A stretch of DNA of 48,865 nucleotides from Nanoarchaeota archaeon SCGC AAA011-G17. GTDB lineage: Archaea > Nanobdellota > Nanobdellia > SCGC-AAA011-G17. Below, one piece after another: positions 40,222-47,606 of this stretch. The notes beneath the pieces are model-generated. The model saw nothing but the letters and a program-made list of their open reading frames with translations. It had not been told where the DNA came from and ran no database searches. The stretch is taken from contig AQRL01000033.1 of assembly GCA_000402515.1 (NCBI GenBank), positions 1 to 48,865 of the forward strand. The letters run 5' to 3'. The position numbers were made by a program, and so were the translations under genes. Numbering within the stretch: the first letter of the stretch is position 1; every line of letters begins with the position of its first letter.

Positions 40222-40466
40222 TTTTTTATCCTATCTTCTGGACGGGTTTGTAAAACTTTTCCGTCGATTTCATATATATTATTTTTTATTTTTATTTTGA
40301 ATGTTGATTGTGATTTCATCAGTTTTTTTTGATTGTCTAATATTATCATATTTTTTGTTTCGTCTATTACCTTTCCTTTAATCCCAATCAGTGACTTATT
40401 CTTTGATTTTGTTATCTCTATATCTTTACCTATTAGATTCATACTTACTATGTCTTTTGTTTGCAT
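40218..40466 (-). CDS. rnp1: RNase P protein component 1 (Rpp29/Pop4)
   Basis: 82 residues. It has an Sm-like beta-barrel: LIGKDIEITKSKNKSLIGIKGKVIDETKNMIILDNQKKLMKSQSTFKIKI. This is the short archaeal Rpp29, which pairs with Rpp21 on the RNase P specificity domain and helps remove 5' leaders of tRNA precursors. Its place between aIF1 and S17 is conserved in archaea. That matters here because one tRNA in this window has an intron helix that includes its 5' leader. Confidence 0.88.
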   Translation of the reverse strand: MQTKDIVSMNLIGKDIEITKSKNKSLIGIKGKVIDETKNMIILDNQKKLMKSQSTFKIKIKNNIYEIDGKVLQTRPEDRIKK

Positions 40467-40469
40467 TGT

Positions 40470-40784
40470 CTAAATTGTCGTGACTTTTATTGACCCAGGT
40501 AAAAAACCCATCTTTATCAGCTCTCCCTTAATCTTAGCTGAATGCCTCCCCTGCAACTCAATCTTTCCGCCCTTTACTGTTCCTCCACATGCGAATTTAC
40601 TTTTCAGTTTTTTTGCAAGGTCTTTGATGTTTATTTCCTTCCCATCAATTCCTTCTATCACTGTTGAAATTTTTCCAAATCTCTTTTTTTCCTCTTTGAT
40701 GTAAATTTGTTGAGATTCTTTTGCTATGGTCTCACAGACACATAACTCTTTAGGCAACCCACACGTTGCACATATTTCACTCAT
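40470..40784 (-). CDS. eif1: Translation initiation factor aIF1 (SUI1)
   Basis: 104 residues. An N-terminal Cys-rich stretch (ICATCGLPKELCVC, likely zinc-binding) precedes the SUI1 domain: GKISTVIEGIDGKEINIKDLAKKLKSKFACGGTVKGGKIELQGRH and GFLPGSIKVT. It monitors start-codon selection in the P site. It lies 4 bases after L29 in the usual archaeal order. Confidence 0.93.
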   Translation of the reverse strand: MSEICATCGLPKELCVCETIAKESQQIYIKEEKKRFGKISTVIEGIDGKEINIKDLAKKLKSKFACGGTVKGGKIELQGRHSAKIKGELIKMGFLPGSIKVTTI

Positions 40785-40788
40785 TTGT

Positions 40789-40995
40789 TTATTGACTACC
40801 TCCTTTTGGTTTATTTCTTAGGAATGTGTTTATCCTAGCAATTGTTCTTTTGATAATCCTAATTCTTGATGGATTTTCCATATTTGTTCCTGTTGATCTT
40901 TGAGCATTTAATTTAATTAACTCTTTTTTCAAATCTTCATATTTTGAAGTTAGTTCAGCTTCACTTGCTTTTGCTAGATCCTTTTGTTTTTTCAT
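40789..40995 (-). CDS. rpl29: Ribosomal protein L29
   Basis: 68 residues. Two helices: LAKASEAELTSKYEDLKKELIKLNAQRSTGTNMENPSRIRIIKRTIARINTFLRNK, the uL29 pattern. Tunnel-exit protein and docking site for chaperones and SRP. It overlaps the extended C-terminus of S3 by 35 bases. Confidence 0.92.
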   Translation of the reverse strand: MKKQKDLAKASEAELTSKYEDLKKELIKLNAQRSTGTNMENPSRIRIIKRTIARINTFLRNKPKGGSQ

Positions 40996-41728
40996 TTTCT
41001 ACCTTTTTCTTTCTGGTTTTTGGTTTAGTCTCTTTCTTTTCTTCAACCTGTTCTTCTTTCTCTTCTTTTACTTCCTCAACAGGTTCTTCTTTAATTTCAG
41101 GGGCTTTTTCAATAATTTTCTGTTCTTCTTTTTTTGGATGAATATCTATTTTATCAGGAAGGTCTACTGTTGGAGGCATTATTTTTACTTTTATTCCTAT
41201 AACTCCTGATTTTGTTATTGCAACTGCCAGCCCCTTAACAACCTTAGAAACTGCAATATCTCCTGATTTCTTCAAATAACCATTCATGAAACGCCATGTT
41301 TTTGCTCTTGAACTTGGTACTTTACCAGAAACTATAATTTCTGCTCCTAAAGCACCTGCATCCATTATTGATTGTAATGTTTTGTAAGCAACTGATTTGA
41401 AATGCTTTGGCCCAAATTTTTCTATGGCATATGCTATTTTTTCTGATATTGACTGGGCATCAAAATATGGATCCTCAATCTCCCCAATTTCTATCTGGGG
41501 GTTTTCCATGCTGAATCTTTTCTTTAAAACAGCAGTTAATCTATTTATGTTCTGACCTTTTCTTCCAACAACTAATCCCGGTCTTGATGTATAGATTGTT
41601 ACTTTATCTCCTAATGGTGTTCTTTGTATTTTTGTGTGACTATATCCTGTTTTTTCAAATTCCTTGGCTATAAATTCCTTTATCTGGAACTCTTTCATTT
41701 TTTGCGCCAAAATTTTTCTTTCTATCAT
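40961..41728 (-). CDS. rps3: Ribosomal protein S3
   Basis: 255 residues. The KH domain with RPGLVVGRKGQNINRLTAVLKKRF near residues 50-75 and the C-terminal GAEIIVSGKVPSSRAKTWRFMNGYLKKSGDIAV and GVIGIKVKIMPP are typical. From about 205 there is a Glu/Lys-rich tail of 50 residues, which runs over the L29 start. Forms part of the mRNA entry channel. Confidence 0.95.
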   Translation of the reverse strand: MIERKILAQKMKEFQIKEFIAKEFEKTGYSHTKIQRTPLGDKVTIYTSRPGLVVGRKGQNINRLTAVLKKRFSMENPQIEIGEIEDPYFDAQSISEKIAYAIEKFGPKHFKSVAYKTLQSIMDAGALGAEIIVSGKVPSSRAKTWRFMNGYLKKSGDIAVSKVVKGLAVAITKSGVIGIKVKIMPPTVDLPDKIDIHPKKEEQKIIEKAPEIKEEPVEEVKEEKEEQVEEKKETKPKTRKKKVENEKTKGSSKSK

Positions 41729-42180
41729 TTTTGTGTTTTTGTTTCAGTTTTTTTTACTGATTCTTTTGGTTGTATTTTTTTTACTTCCCTGACTTTTATT
41801 TTCAAATGTGTTCTCTTTGCAGTTATTCCTCTGGTTCTTCCATAATGCCATGTTTTCGGACCTTTATTTGCAACTAAGTAAATTATCTTGTATGGCTGAA
41901 CCATTCCTTTTTGTTTTGCATTTGCTTCAACATCTTCTATAATTTCCAAAAAATATTTTGCTGTAGCAATAGGATATCTTCCTGCAGCGATATTCCCCTT
42001 CTTATGGCTGATATCATGATAATAGCGCTTAAATGGAACTGCTACTTTCTTTTCAAGAACCTTGAGCAATAGATTCTTTGCTTTATCTGTATTCTTCCCT
42101 CTAAGAAAAGAGGATATCTCTACTGAATTCTTCATAGAGATAGGTGCAGATTCCTTTGATGCTGTTGCTATATTTTCCAT
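41725..42180 (-). CDS. rpl22: Ribosomal protein L22
   Basis: 151 residues. MKNSVEISSFLRGKNTDKAKNLLLKVLEKKVAVPFKRYYHDISHKKG and the tunnel hairpin region YLVANKGPKTWHYGRTRGITAKRTHLKIKV are uL22 hallmarks. The start lies one base after the S19 stop. Confidence 0.94.
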   Translation of the reverse strand: MENIATASKESAPISMKNSVEISSFLRGKNTDKAKNLLLKVLEKKVAVPFKRYYHDISHKKGNIAAGRYPIATAKYFLEIIEDVEANAKQKGMVQPYKIIYLVANKGPKTWHYGRTRGITAKRTHLKIKVREVKKIQPKESVKKTETKTQK

Positions 42181-42181
42181 T

Positions 42182-42581
42182 TTACTTTACAGATATTGCT
42201 GAGCTTGATTTTGTAGCACCTATACCTGGTGCTGAGTGCTGAACTCTCTTCCTGGTCATTGTTAATTCCCCTAAACGATGCCCAATCATTTCTTCTGTTA
42301 TTATTGCTGGAACAAACTCCTTACCATTATGTATTGCTATTGTTGCTCCAATCATTTCAGGGATTATAATACAGTCTCTGCAATGTGTTTTTACCGGCTT
42401 TCTGATTCCTTTTTTTTAATGATTTTCTTATTTTTTCAAGTAATTTTTTTTGAATAGGTGTGAATCCCCTCATTAGGGACCTTCTTTCGTGTGATGGAGT
42501 CAATTGTGCAAAGTCTTTTATTGACATATTTTTTAATTCTTCAGTTATTTTTCCCTTGAATTTGAATTGTTTTATTACCAT
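42182..42581 (-). CDS. rps19: Ribosomal protein S19, frameshifted at an A8 run
   Basis: Read directly, the frame from ATG 42581 stops at 42357 after [11 protein letters not shown]. If the A8 run (T on the plus strand, 42411-42418) is read as seven, the protein continues [36 protein letters not shown] and ends [27 protein letters not shown], perfect uS19, giving 132 residues and a stop at 42182 one base before L22. The second half is fully conserved, so the gene is surely functional. Either the extra A is a sequence error or the frame is corrected by slippage. Confidence 0.92.
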
Positions 42582-42582
42582 T

Positions 42583-43317
42583 TTACTTCTTCCTACCTGT
42601 CCTACTTGCCCTAATCATGCCTACATTTCTTCCTGGCGGAGCATTTGCTGGTGCAATAGATGATGCTTTACCCCCAAATGTCGGGCCACCACGCCCTGAA
42701 CCAAATGGATGGTCTGTTGCATTCATTGCTCCACCTGATGTGATTGGATATAATTTGTTTCTTGCTTTCATAGCATAATATCTTTTTCCAGCCTTCAAAA
42801 AAGGCTTGTTTTTTCTTCCTGAGCCGGCGATTATTCCTACTGTCGCCCTGCATTCTGGATGAAATTCTTTTTGTTTTTTTGATGGAAATTTTAATAATAT
42901 TTTATTTCTAACTCTTCCTACAATCATTGCAAATCCCCCAGAAGTTCTAATAAATTTTCCATTATCCCCTGGTGAGGATTCTATATTATAAACTTGAGTA
43001 CCTTCTGGAATACTTTTTAATGGCAAGGTATTACCGGGATATATTGGTGCATTGATCCCGGAAGCGATTTTTTGATTAACTCTTAACCCTTCTGGGGCGA
43101 TAATATAACCTCTTTCTCCTGTTTCATACTCAATTGCTGCCAAAGGAGCTGAATGACCAGGGCAATGCACTAACTCTTTTACTATACCATAAACAACGCC
43201 TTGTTTTTCTTTTTCATCATAAGGCCTATGCTGCGGCTTTCCTTTGTATTTATGACCCGGAGATCTGTATCTTGGACCTCCTCTTCCACGTGCCTGACTT
43301 ACAAGTCTTTTACCCAT
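42583..43317 (-). CDS. rpl2: Ribosomal protein L2
   Basis: 244 residues, full archaeal length. GKRLVSQARGRGGPRYRSPGHKYKG begins it, and ATDHPFGSGRGGPTFGGKASSIAPANAPPGRNVG contains the conserved loop near the peptidyl-transferase centre. It starts 2 bases after L23. Confidence 0.96.
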   Translation of the reverse strand: MGKRLVSQARGRGGPRYRSPGHKYKGKPQHRPYDEKEKQGVVYGIVKELVHCPGHSAPLAAIEYETGERGYIIAPEGLRVNQKIASGINAPIYPGNTLPLKSIPEGTQVYNIESSPGDNGKFIRTSGGFAMIVGRVRNKILLKFPSKKQKEFHPECRATVGIIAGSGRKNKPFLKAGKRYYAMKARNKLYPITSGGAMNATDHPFGSGRGGPTFGGKASSIAPANAPPGRNVGMIRASRTGRKK

Positions 43318-43318
43318 T

Positions 43319-43579
43319 TTACATCAATCCTAATTGTGTAGCAACATCAATTGCCGGTGTTTCTGGTGATAACTTAACATAAGCTCTTTTTTCACCTTTT
43401 GGTGTGTTTAAAGTATTTACTTTAACGATTTTTATTTTGAATAATTTTTCTAAAGCCCCCTTTATTTCTGCTTTCTTTGCTTTTTTATCAACTACAAATA
43501 TCAGCTTGTTTTCTGACTCCATTATTCTAACTGCTTTTTCTGTTGATACGGGATATTTGATTATTGAATATTCATTCAT
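43319..43579 (-). CDS. rpl23: Ribosomal protein L23
   Basis: 86 residues. YSIIKYPVSTEKAVRIMESENKLIFVVDKKAKKAEIKGALEKLFKIKIVKVNTLNTPKGEKRAYVKL is a complete uL23, part of the tunnel exit and SRP/SecY docking platform. It overlaps L4 by 4 bases. Confidence 0.94.
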   Translation of the reverse strand: MNEYSIIKYPVSTEKAVRIMESENKLIFVVDKKAKKAEIKGALEKLFKIKIVKVNTLNTPKGEKRAYVKLSPETPAIDVATQLGLM

Positions 43580-44379
43580 TTGAAGAGCTCCTCTGATTTC
43601 ATTCTTTCAATTGCATCTTTTGTCCAGATAACTAATCTTCCCGGTGTTGTTCCCGGTGCAAGCAACTCTGCATTTAATGAATTTACAGGGACTATCTGAA
43701 TTCCCTGCAGGTTTCTTGATGATTTTTCTAATAAGCATGATTTTGCTATTACAATTAATGGGCCTGTTTTAATCTTGTATTTTCTCCCTCTGCTTTTTCC
43801 CTTACCTGCCCTTACTTTCTTTACTGATATTCTTTTTAATTCTTCTTTTAGCCCTATTTTTTCCAATACTTCCTTTACTTGTTTTGTTTTAGTTAGTGAT
43901 TCAAATTTTGATTCTAAGATTAAAGGAAGAGTAATTGAAAATTTGTGATGCTGCTTTACTAATTCTGGATTTAAAGTAGCAGAAATTGCGGATCTTATTG
44001 CTTTTCTGTTTTCTTTTTTGTTAATTTTTCTTGTAAAATCTTTATCCAGCTGTGGCGGGTGTGCTTTTCTACCTCCAACTGCTCCTGGCATAAATGCTCC
44101 AACCCAACCAAATTGGGTTCCTCTCTTCCATAATGACTTTCTTGGAACTCTTGAAATCCCATGATTGTAAGCTCCTTTGTATTCCCCTCTTCTTCTTGAT
44201 AATTTTGCAGATGATCTCATTCCTGCTCTTGGGAAAGAACCATATGACTGGCGGTTATTTGACTGCAATATTATAACTGCCCTCTTTATCAGATTTTTAT
44301 TCAATGGCTCGGAAAACTGCTTAGGCAATTCTATTGTTTCAGTTTCTTTTCCGGTGATATCTAATATTTTTGCTTTCAT
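43576..44379 (-). CDS. rpl4: Ribosomal protein L4
   Basis: 267 residues. GSFPRAGMRSSAKLSRRRGEYKGAYNHGISRVPRKSLWKRGTQFGWVGAFMPGAVGGRKAHPP is the archaeal uL4 tunnel-loop region. The C-terminal VPVNSLNAELLAPGTTPGRLVIWTKDAIERM completes it. L4 is an autoregulator of its operon in bacteria, which is relevant to the structured leader upstream of L3, but no archaeal evidence is claimed. Confidence 0.95.
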   Translation of the reverse strand: MKAKILDITGKETETIELPKQFSEPLNKNLIKRAVIILQSNNRQSYGSFPRAGMRSSAKLSRRRGEYKGAYNHGISRVPRKSLWKRGTQFGWVGAFMPGAVGGRKAHPPQLDKDFTRKINKKENRKAIRSAISATLNPELVKQHHKFSITLPLILESKFESLTKTKQVKEVLEKIGLKEELKRISVKKVRAGKGKSRGRKYKIKTGPLIVIAKSCLLEKSSRNLQGIQIVPVNSLNAELLAPGTTPGRLVIWTKDAIERMKSEELFK

Positions 44380-45323
44380 TTTAGTATAATATTTTTAATT
44401 TCTGGAATAATTTTCAGTGCTTTATTCGGTCTTATTGCTTCAATAAATCTTATTGCTCTTTTCTTTGGTCCAGGAATAGACCCCCTTATAAGAATGTAAT
44501 CATTTTTTACAAACCCGTATTTATGAAATCCCTGTTTTGGATTGATAGTTGAAGGATTAGAATCTATTTTTAATATCAGTTTATTAAAATCAAGGCGTGT
44601 GTGATAACCCATTTTACCTGGATGCGGGACTGCCCATATTGATCTTGAGTGCCATGGACCCAAAGAACCAACCCCTCTTTTTACTTTTTCTGATTTGTGC
44701 TGCCTTAATCTTGTACCAAATCTTTTTGTAGTCCCTTGAAATCCTTTTCCTGTTGATACTGCGTGAACGTCAACTAATTCCCCTTCTTTGAAAACATCTG
44801 ATAATTTTATTTCTTTTTCCAAAAATTGTTTTGCAATTGATAATTGCTCTTCTTTACTTCCTGATAAAGCAAGCTCAAATATTTCCGGCTTTTTCTTTCC
44901 AATAGCTGTAAGTTTTGGCTGGGTATAAACCTGCAACCTTAATTCATCAAATTCTGTTTCTTTTTTTTCTGATTGTTTTTTTGGCAGTTTTATTTTTCTT
45001 GCTAATTCTTTATTTAGATTTTTTACTGGTATTTCAGAAACAACTTTTAAACCATAAGAAGTATTTTTGTAAAAACGAAGAGAAAGAGGCTTTAATGGCG
45101 GACACTCAATAATCGTTACCGGTGTTGAAATATCCATGCCTTTTGTTACTTTTGTTGATGTATCTTTCATTATAACATGAGCCATACCAACTTTGTAACC
45201 TGCAAAGCCTAATAATTTAGCTCCAGCTAATTTGGACCATGCTTTTATTCTCGGTATTTCTCTTTTGGCTCTTTTTCTTGGCCAAAATTGTAAACTCCCA
45301 TGTCTTGGACTATGTCTTTTCAT
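44376..45323 (-). CDS. rpl3: Ribosomal protein L3, first gene of the operon
   Basis: 315 residues. KRHSPRHGSLQFWPRKRAKREIPRI, the central GKGFQGTTKRFGTRLRQHKSEKVKRGVGSLGPWHSRSIW and HPGKMGYHTRLDFNK are the archaeal uL3 blocks. First gene of a leftward run that continues without a break of more than a few bases to prefoldin at 29513. A leader with four hairpins (45336-45449) precedes it. Confidence 0.95.
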   Translation of the reverse strand: MKRHSPRHGSLQFWPRKRAKREIPRIKAWSKLAGAKLLGFAGYKVGMAHVIMKDTSTKVTKGMDISTPVTIIECPPLKPLSLRFYKNTSYGLKVVSEIPVKNLNKELARKIKLPKKQSEKKETEFDELRLQVYTQPKLTAIGKKKPEIFELALSGSKEEQLSIAKQFLEKEIKLSDVFKEGELVDVHAVSTGKGFQGTTKRFGTRLRQHKSEKVKRGVGSLGPWHSRSIWAVPHPGKMGYHTRLDFNKLILKIDSNPSTINPKQGFHKYGFVKNDYILIRGSIPGPKKRAIRFIEAIRPNKALKIIPEIKNIILK

Positions 45324-45335
45324 TCTGTTCCTATT

Positions 45336-45449
45336 ATCGCATCCTTTTCAGGGTGTGCGATTGTTTTTGTGACTTTCCCGTCACTGTACTCCTAGAATCA
45401 GGCGAAATAATTTTTTTGCTTTCAAAGCAACGCCTTATCTTTGGATAAG
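45336..45449 (-). promoter_or_regulatory. Structured leader of the L3 operon (four tandem hairpins)
   Basis: On the minus strand, in order toward L3: CTTATC-CAAA-GATAAG (45434-45449, perfect). Next, GGCG...CGCC enclosing TTGCTT-TGA-AAGCAA (45401-45434). Then GTGAC-GGGAAA-GTCAC (45369-45384). Last, ATCGCA...TGCGAT with an inner CCT-GAAA-AGG (45336-45361). A likely TATA on this strand (TTTTTAAA near 45478) would start transcription just before the first hairpin. A structured 5' leader for r-protein control, or a small RNA, fits; no credible reading frame does. Confidence 0.6.
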
Positions 45450-45554
45450 AGTGATTGTTTTGAGAAATTGAGTGTTTAAAAAGGTTTTGGATTATAAAAA
45501 TAAAAACAAATAATTTATATAATACTAAGAATTAGTAATCTATGAGGTGATTTC

Positions 45555-45752
45555 ATGGCCAAAAAAAGCGCTTTAGACTGGATTGCTATGGTTCTATTGA
45601 TTATTGGTGGTCTAAATTGGGGATTAGTCGGGTTATTTAATTACAACCTTGTAGAATCTCTTTTTGGGTCTATACCCATAATCGGGACTATAGTATATGT
45701 ATTAGTAGGATTGTCTGCACTTTATATGATATATACCGCAGCAAAGATGTAA
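45555..45752 (+). CDS. DUF378 family small membrane protein
   Basis: 65 residues with two membrane helices: LDWIAMVLLIIGGLNWGLVGLF and IVYVLVGLSALYMIYTA. The motif GGLNWGLVGLF is the DUF378 signature. Unknown function; widespread in bacteria and archaea. GAGGTGA lies 6 nt before the ATG, and a TATA-like TTATATAATA lies near 45515. A T-rich tract follows the stop. Confidence 0.85.
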   Translation: MAKKSALDWIAMVLLIIGGLNWGLVGLFNYNLVESLFGSIPIIGTIVYVLVGLSALYMIYTAAKM

Positions 45753-45773
45753 TTCTTTTTTTTATTTCATTTT
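45753..45773 (+). terminator. T-rich terminator after DUF378 gene
   Basis: The sequence right after the stop is a T-rich run interrupted by single A and C (TTCTTTTTTTTATTTC), overlapping the end of the convergent zinc-ribbon gene. Confidence 0.45.
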
Positions 45774-46178
45774 TTTTGTAATATCAATATTCTTCCCACA
45801 CTTAGAGCACTGAAAACGAACTGCTTCTACTGTTTCTTTTTTTCCTGTTTCTTCATTAAGTCTTTGTACTTTTTTTCTTTTGAAAGATGCCTGCAATTCA
45901 TCTGAATGCTGGCAGTGCGGACAAATATACTCAATATTAATATTCAATGTATCCTCATATTCCCCACAGTCAACTGTATATTTACATTCTGGACAGATGT
46001 ATTCTTTTGCCCTTATCTTTGGTCTGCCTGTTTTTTCATCTTTTGGCTTCCCCATAATTCCTTTTCCGCATTTTGGACATTTGCCTCTGAAGACCCAAGA
46101 TTTTATCTTTCCATTTTCAAATAACCTATTAGTAAAATAGATACATTCATCCATTGATTTTGGCTGTTGAAGAGTCAT
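45762..46178 (-). CDS. Multi-zinc-ribbon protein
   Basis: 138 residues from ATG 46178. Several Cys pairs give at least two zinc ribbons: CPKCGKG near the front, CPECKYTVDC in the middle, CPHC and CSKC toward the end. A conserved-looking N-terminal MTLQQPKSMDECIYFTNR precedes them. Nucleic-acid binding or a role with translation is possible; I cannot name a family with certainty. The TTG at 46193 is an unlikely earlier start. Confidence 0.7.
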   Translation of the reverse strand: MTLQQPKSMDECIYFTNRLFENGKIKSWVFRGKCPKCGKGIMGKPKDEKTGRPKIRAKEYICPECKYTVDCGEYEDTLNINIEYICPHCQHSDELQASFKRKKVQRLNEETGKKETVEAVRFQCSKCGKNIDITKKMK

Positions 46179-46220
46179 TCTAATCTTATTCAAATTTGTT
46201 GTTTATAAAAATTTCTAATA

Positions 46221-47297
46221 TTAAATTTTTGTTTCTCTTAATAATCTATTCACTTCTATTGATGAAATCTGATTAGAAAACATATACTCAAAATCTTTAG
46301 TGAACTGCTTTCTTAATTTATAAGTATCTGCATGCTTAGCATAAGCAATCCATCCTTCAAAACTTGCATAAATTTTATCATAATCAATCTTCCTTTCATT
46401 TAATTTGTATTTTGTTAATTTATTTCTCATCTTTTTTATATTTCTTTTATTTAATAACTTATGATAATAAAATACCCTGAAGCCCAATAAACTAATTCCT
46501 TTGCTTAATAAAATTATTTTGGATTTATCTGGATGCAATTCTAAGTTTATTGTTTTTAAAAAGGCACCAATCTTATTTTTATAATCAAATAATACCCCAT
46601 AATTATTATGAATTATCACAAAATCATCTACATATCTAATATAATATTTTGCCTTTAATTTATGTTTTACAAAATAGTCTAATTCATTAAGATAAACATT
46701 AGCAAAGAACTGGGAAGTTAGATTTCCCAATGGCATTCCTATCCCTTTATTTTTGGAATTAAAATTATCTAGTATTAATTTAATAAGCAATATTATTTTT
46801 TCATCTTTTATTTTTCTTTTAATAATCTCAATTAAAACTTTGTGAAAAACAGTATCAAAATAGTGCTTAATATCTGCCTTTAAAATATAAGCTTCCCTTG
46901 TATTATTCTTAGTAACTTTCCTTTTAAAATAATCAAATCTTTCCAATGCCTTAAATGCCCCCTTAAATTTTCTATTTGCATACGAATCAAAGATAAATAT
47001 TTTTTCAAATATTGGTTCAATAATATTACACAAAACATGGTGAATAATTCTGTCTTTAAAATCAGACTTGCTTATTTTTCTGGTCTTTGGATCCCTAAGG
47101 ATGAAGGTTTCCAAAGGTTTTGGCCTATAAGAATGAAACATAATTTCTGACCTTAATTGAAGCAGATTTTCCTTAAGATTCTTCTCAAACTCAACAACAT
47201 AATCTTTTTTTGTCTTATTTTTTCTTGCTTTTTTATATGCTAGTTTAATATTTTCATAACTACATAGAGAAATCCATAAATTAGTGTAAGTATGCAT
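46221..47297 (-). CDS. DGR reverse transcriptase 2
   Basis: 358 residues from ATG 47297; a GTG at 47324 is possible but would touch the template repeat. It has the same motif series as RT 1: PLETFILRDPKTRKISKSDFKDRIIHH, KADIKHYFDTVFHK, GMPLGNLTSQFFANVYLNELD and YYIRYVDDFVII (YVDD near 219). The two RTs are clearly paralogous but differ throughout, so the duplication is not recent, or they arrived separately. The order target, template, RT is the same as in DGR 1. Confidence 0.93.
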   Translation of the reverse strand: MHTYTNLWISLCSYENIKLAYKKARKNKTKKDYVVEFEKNLKENLLQLRSEIMFHSYRPKPLETFILRDPKTRKISKSDFKDRIIHHVLCNIIEPIFEKIFIFDSYANRKFKGAFKALERFDYFKRKVTKNNTREAYILKADIKHYFDTVFHKVLIEIIKRKIKDEKIILLIKLILDNFNSKNKGIGMPLGNLTSQFFANVYLNELDYFVKHKLKAKYYIRYVDDFVIIHNNYGVLFDYKNKIGAFLKTINLELHPDKSKIILLSKGISLLGFRVFYYHKLLNKRNIKKMRNKLTKYKLNERKIDYDKIYASFEGWIAYAKHADTYKLRKQFTKDFEYMFSNQISSIEVNRLLRETKI

Positions 47298-47329
47298 TTG
47301 ATTATTAAATGCCTTGGCAAACACAGGAT

Positions 47330-47416
47330 TATTCCAACAAAACGAGCATTGTTGTTGATGTTGTTGTTACCATTAAGACCATTGTTGCAGTTGTCGCCAA
47401 CGAACAGCAAACGCCC
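47330..47416 (-). repeat. DGR 2 template repeat (87 bp)
   Basis: On the minus strand it begins GGGCGTTTGCTGTTCG and ends GTTGGAATA. Compared with the variable repeat at 47748-47834 (same length, no gaps) there are 10 differences, all at template adenines (five A to G, five A to T). The template is rich in AAC/AAT codons (GDNCNNGLNGNNNINNNARF), the usual hypermutable arrangement. Confidence 0.93.
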
Positions 47417-47514
47417 GCTATATAGCCTGCTTATCCTTAATTGCAATGCTGTTTCATCTGTTCAATATTTACTAAGTGTCACAGCTGTATTTTATAACCA
47501 TTAAATGGCCATGA

Positions 47515-47532
47515 TAAACAGGCGTGTAGCCC
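47515..47532 (-). repeat. Conserved segment upstream of template repeat 2
   Basis: GGGCTACACGCCTGTTTA on the minus strand is the counterpart of 28636-28653. The region between the target gene and the template (47417-47606) has no gene and is likely part of the template RNA. Confidence 0.5.
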
Positions 47533-47606
47533 TGAGATATCTAACTATCACAAATCAAGTTAAATAATACCAAGACAAAGTAAAAAAGAGAAAGAAGTTT
47601 AAAAAT

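Noticed and set aside
43134-43382. Plus-strand open frames inside the ribosomal operon
   Set aside because: They are antisense shadows of conserved ribosomal genes, with no promoter or recognisable product.
45369-45384. C/D-box guide RNA in the L3 leader (CTGA motifs)
   Set aside because: CTGA occurs but no paired C box (RTGATGA) at suitable spacing was found.
45324-45400. Protein-like reading SDGKVTKTIAHPEKDAIIGTE just upstream of L3
   Set aside because: It has an in-frame stop right before it and no start codon; the bases are better explained by the hairpins of the leader.
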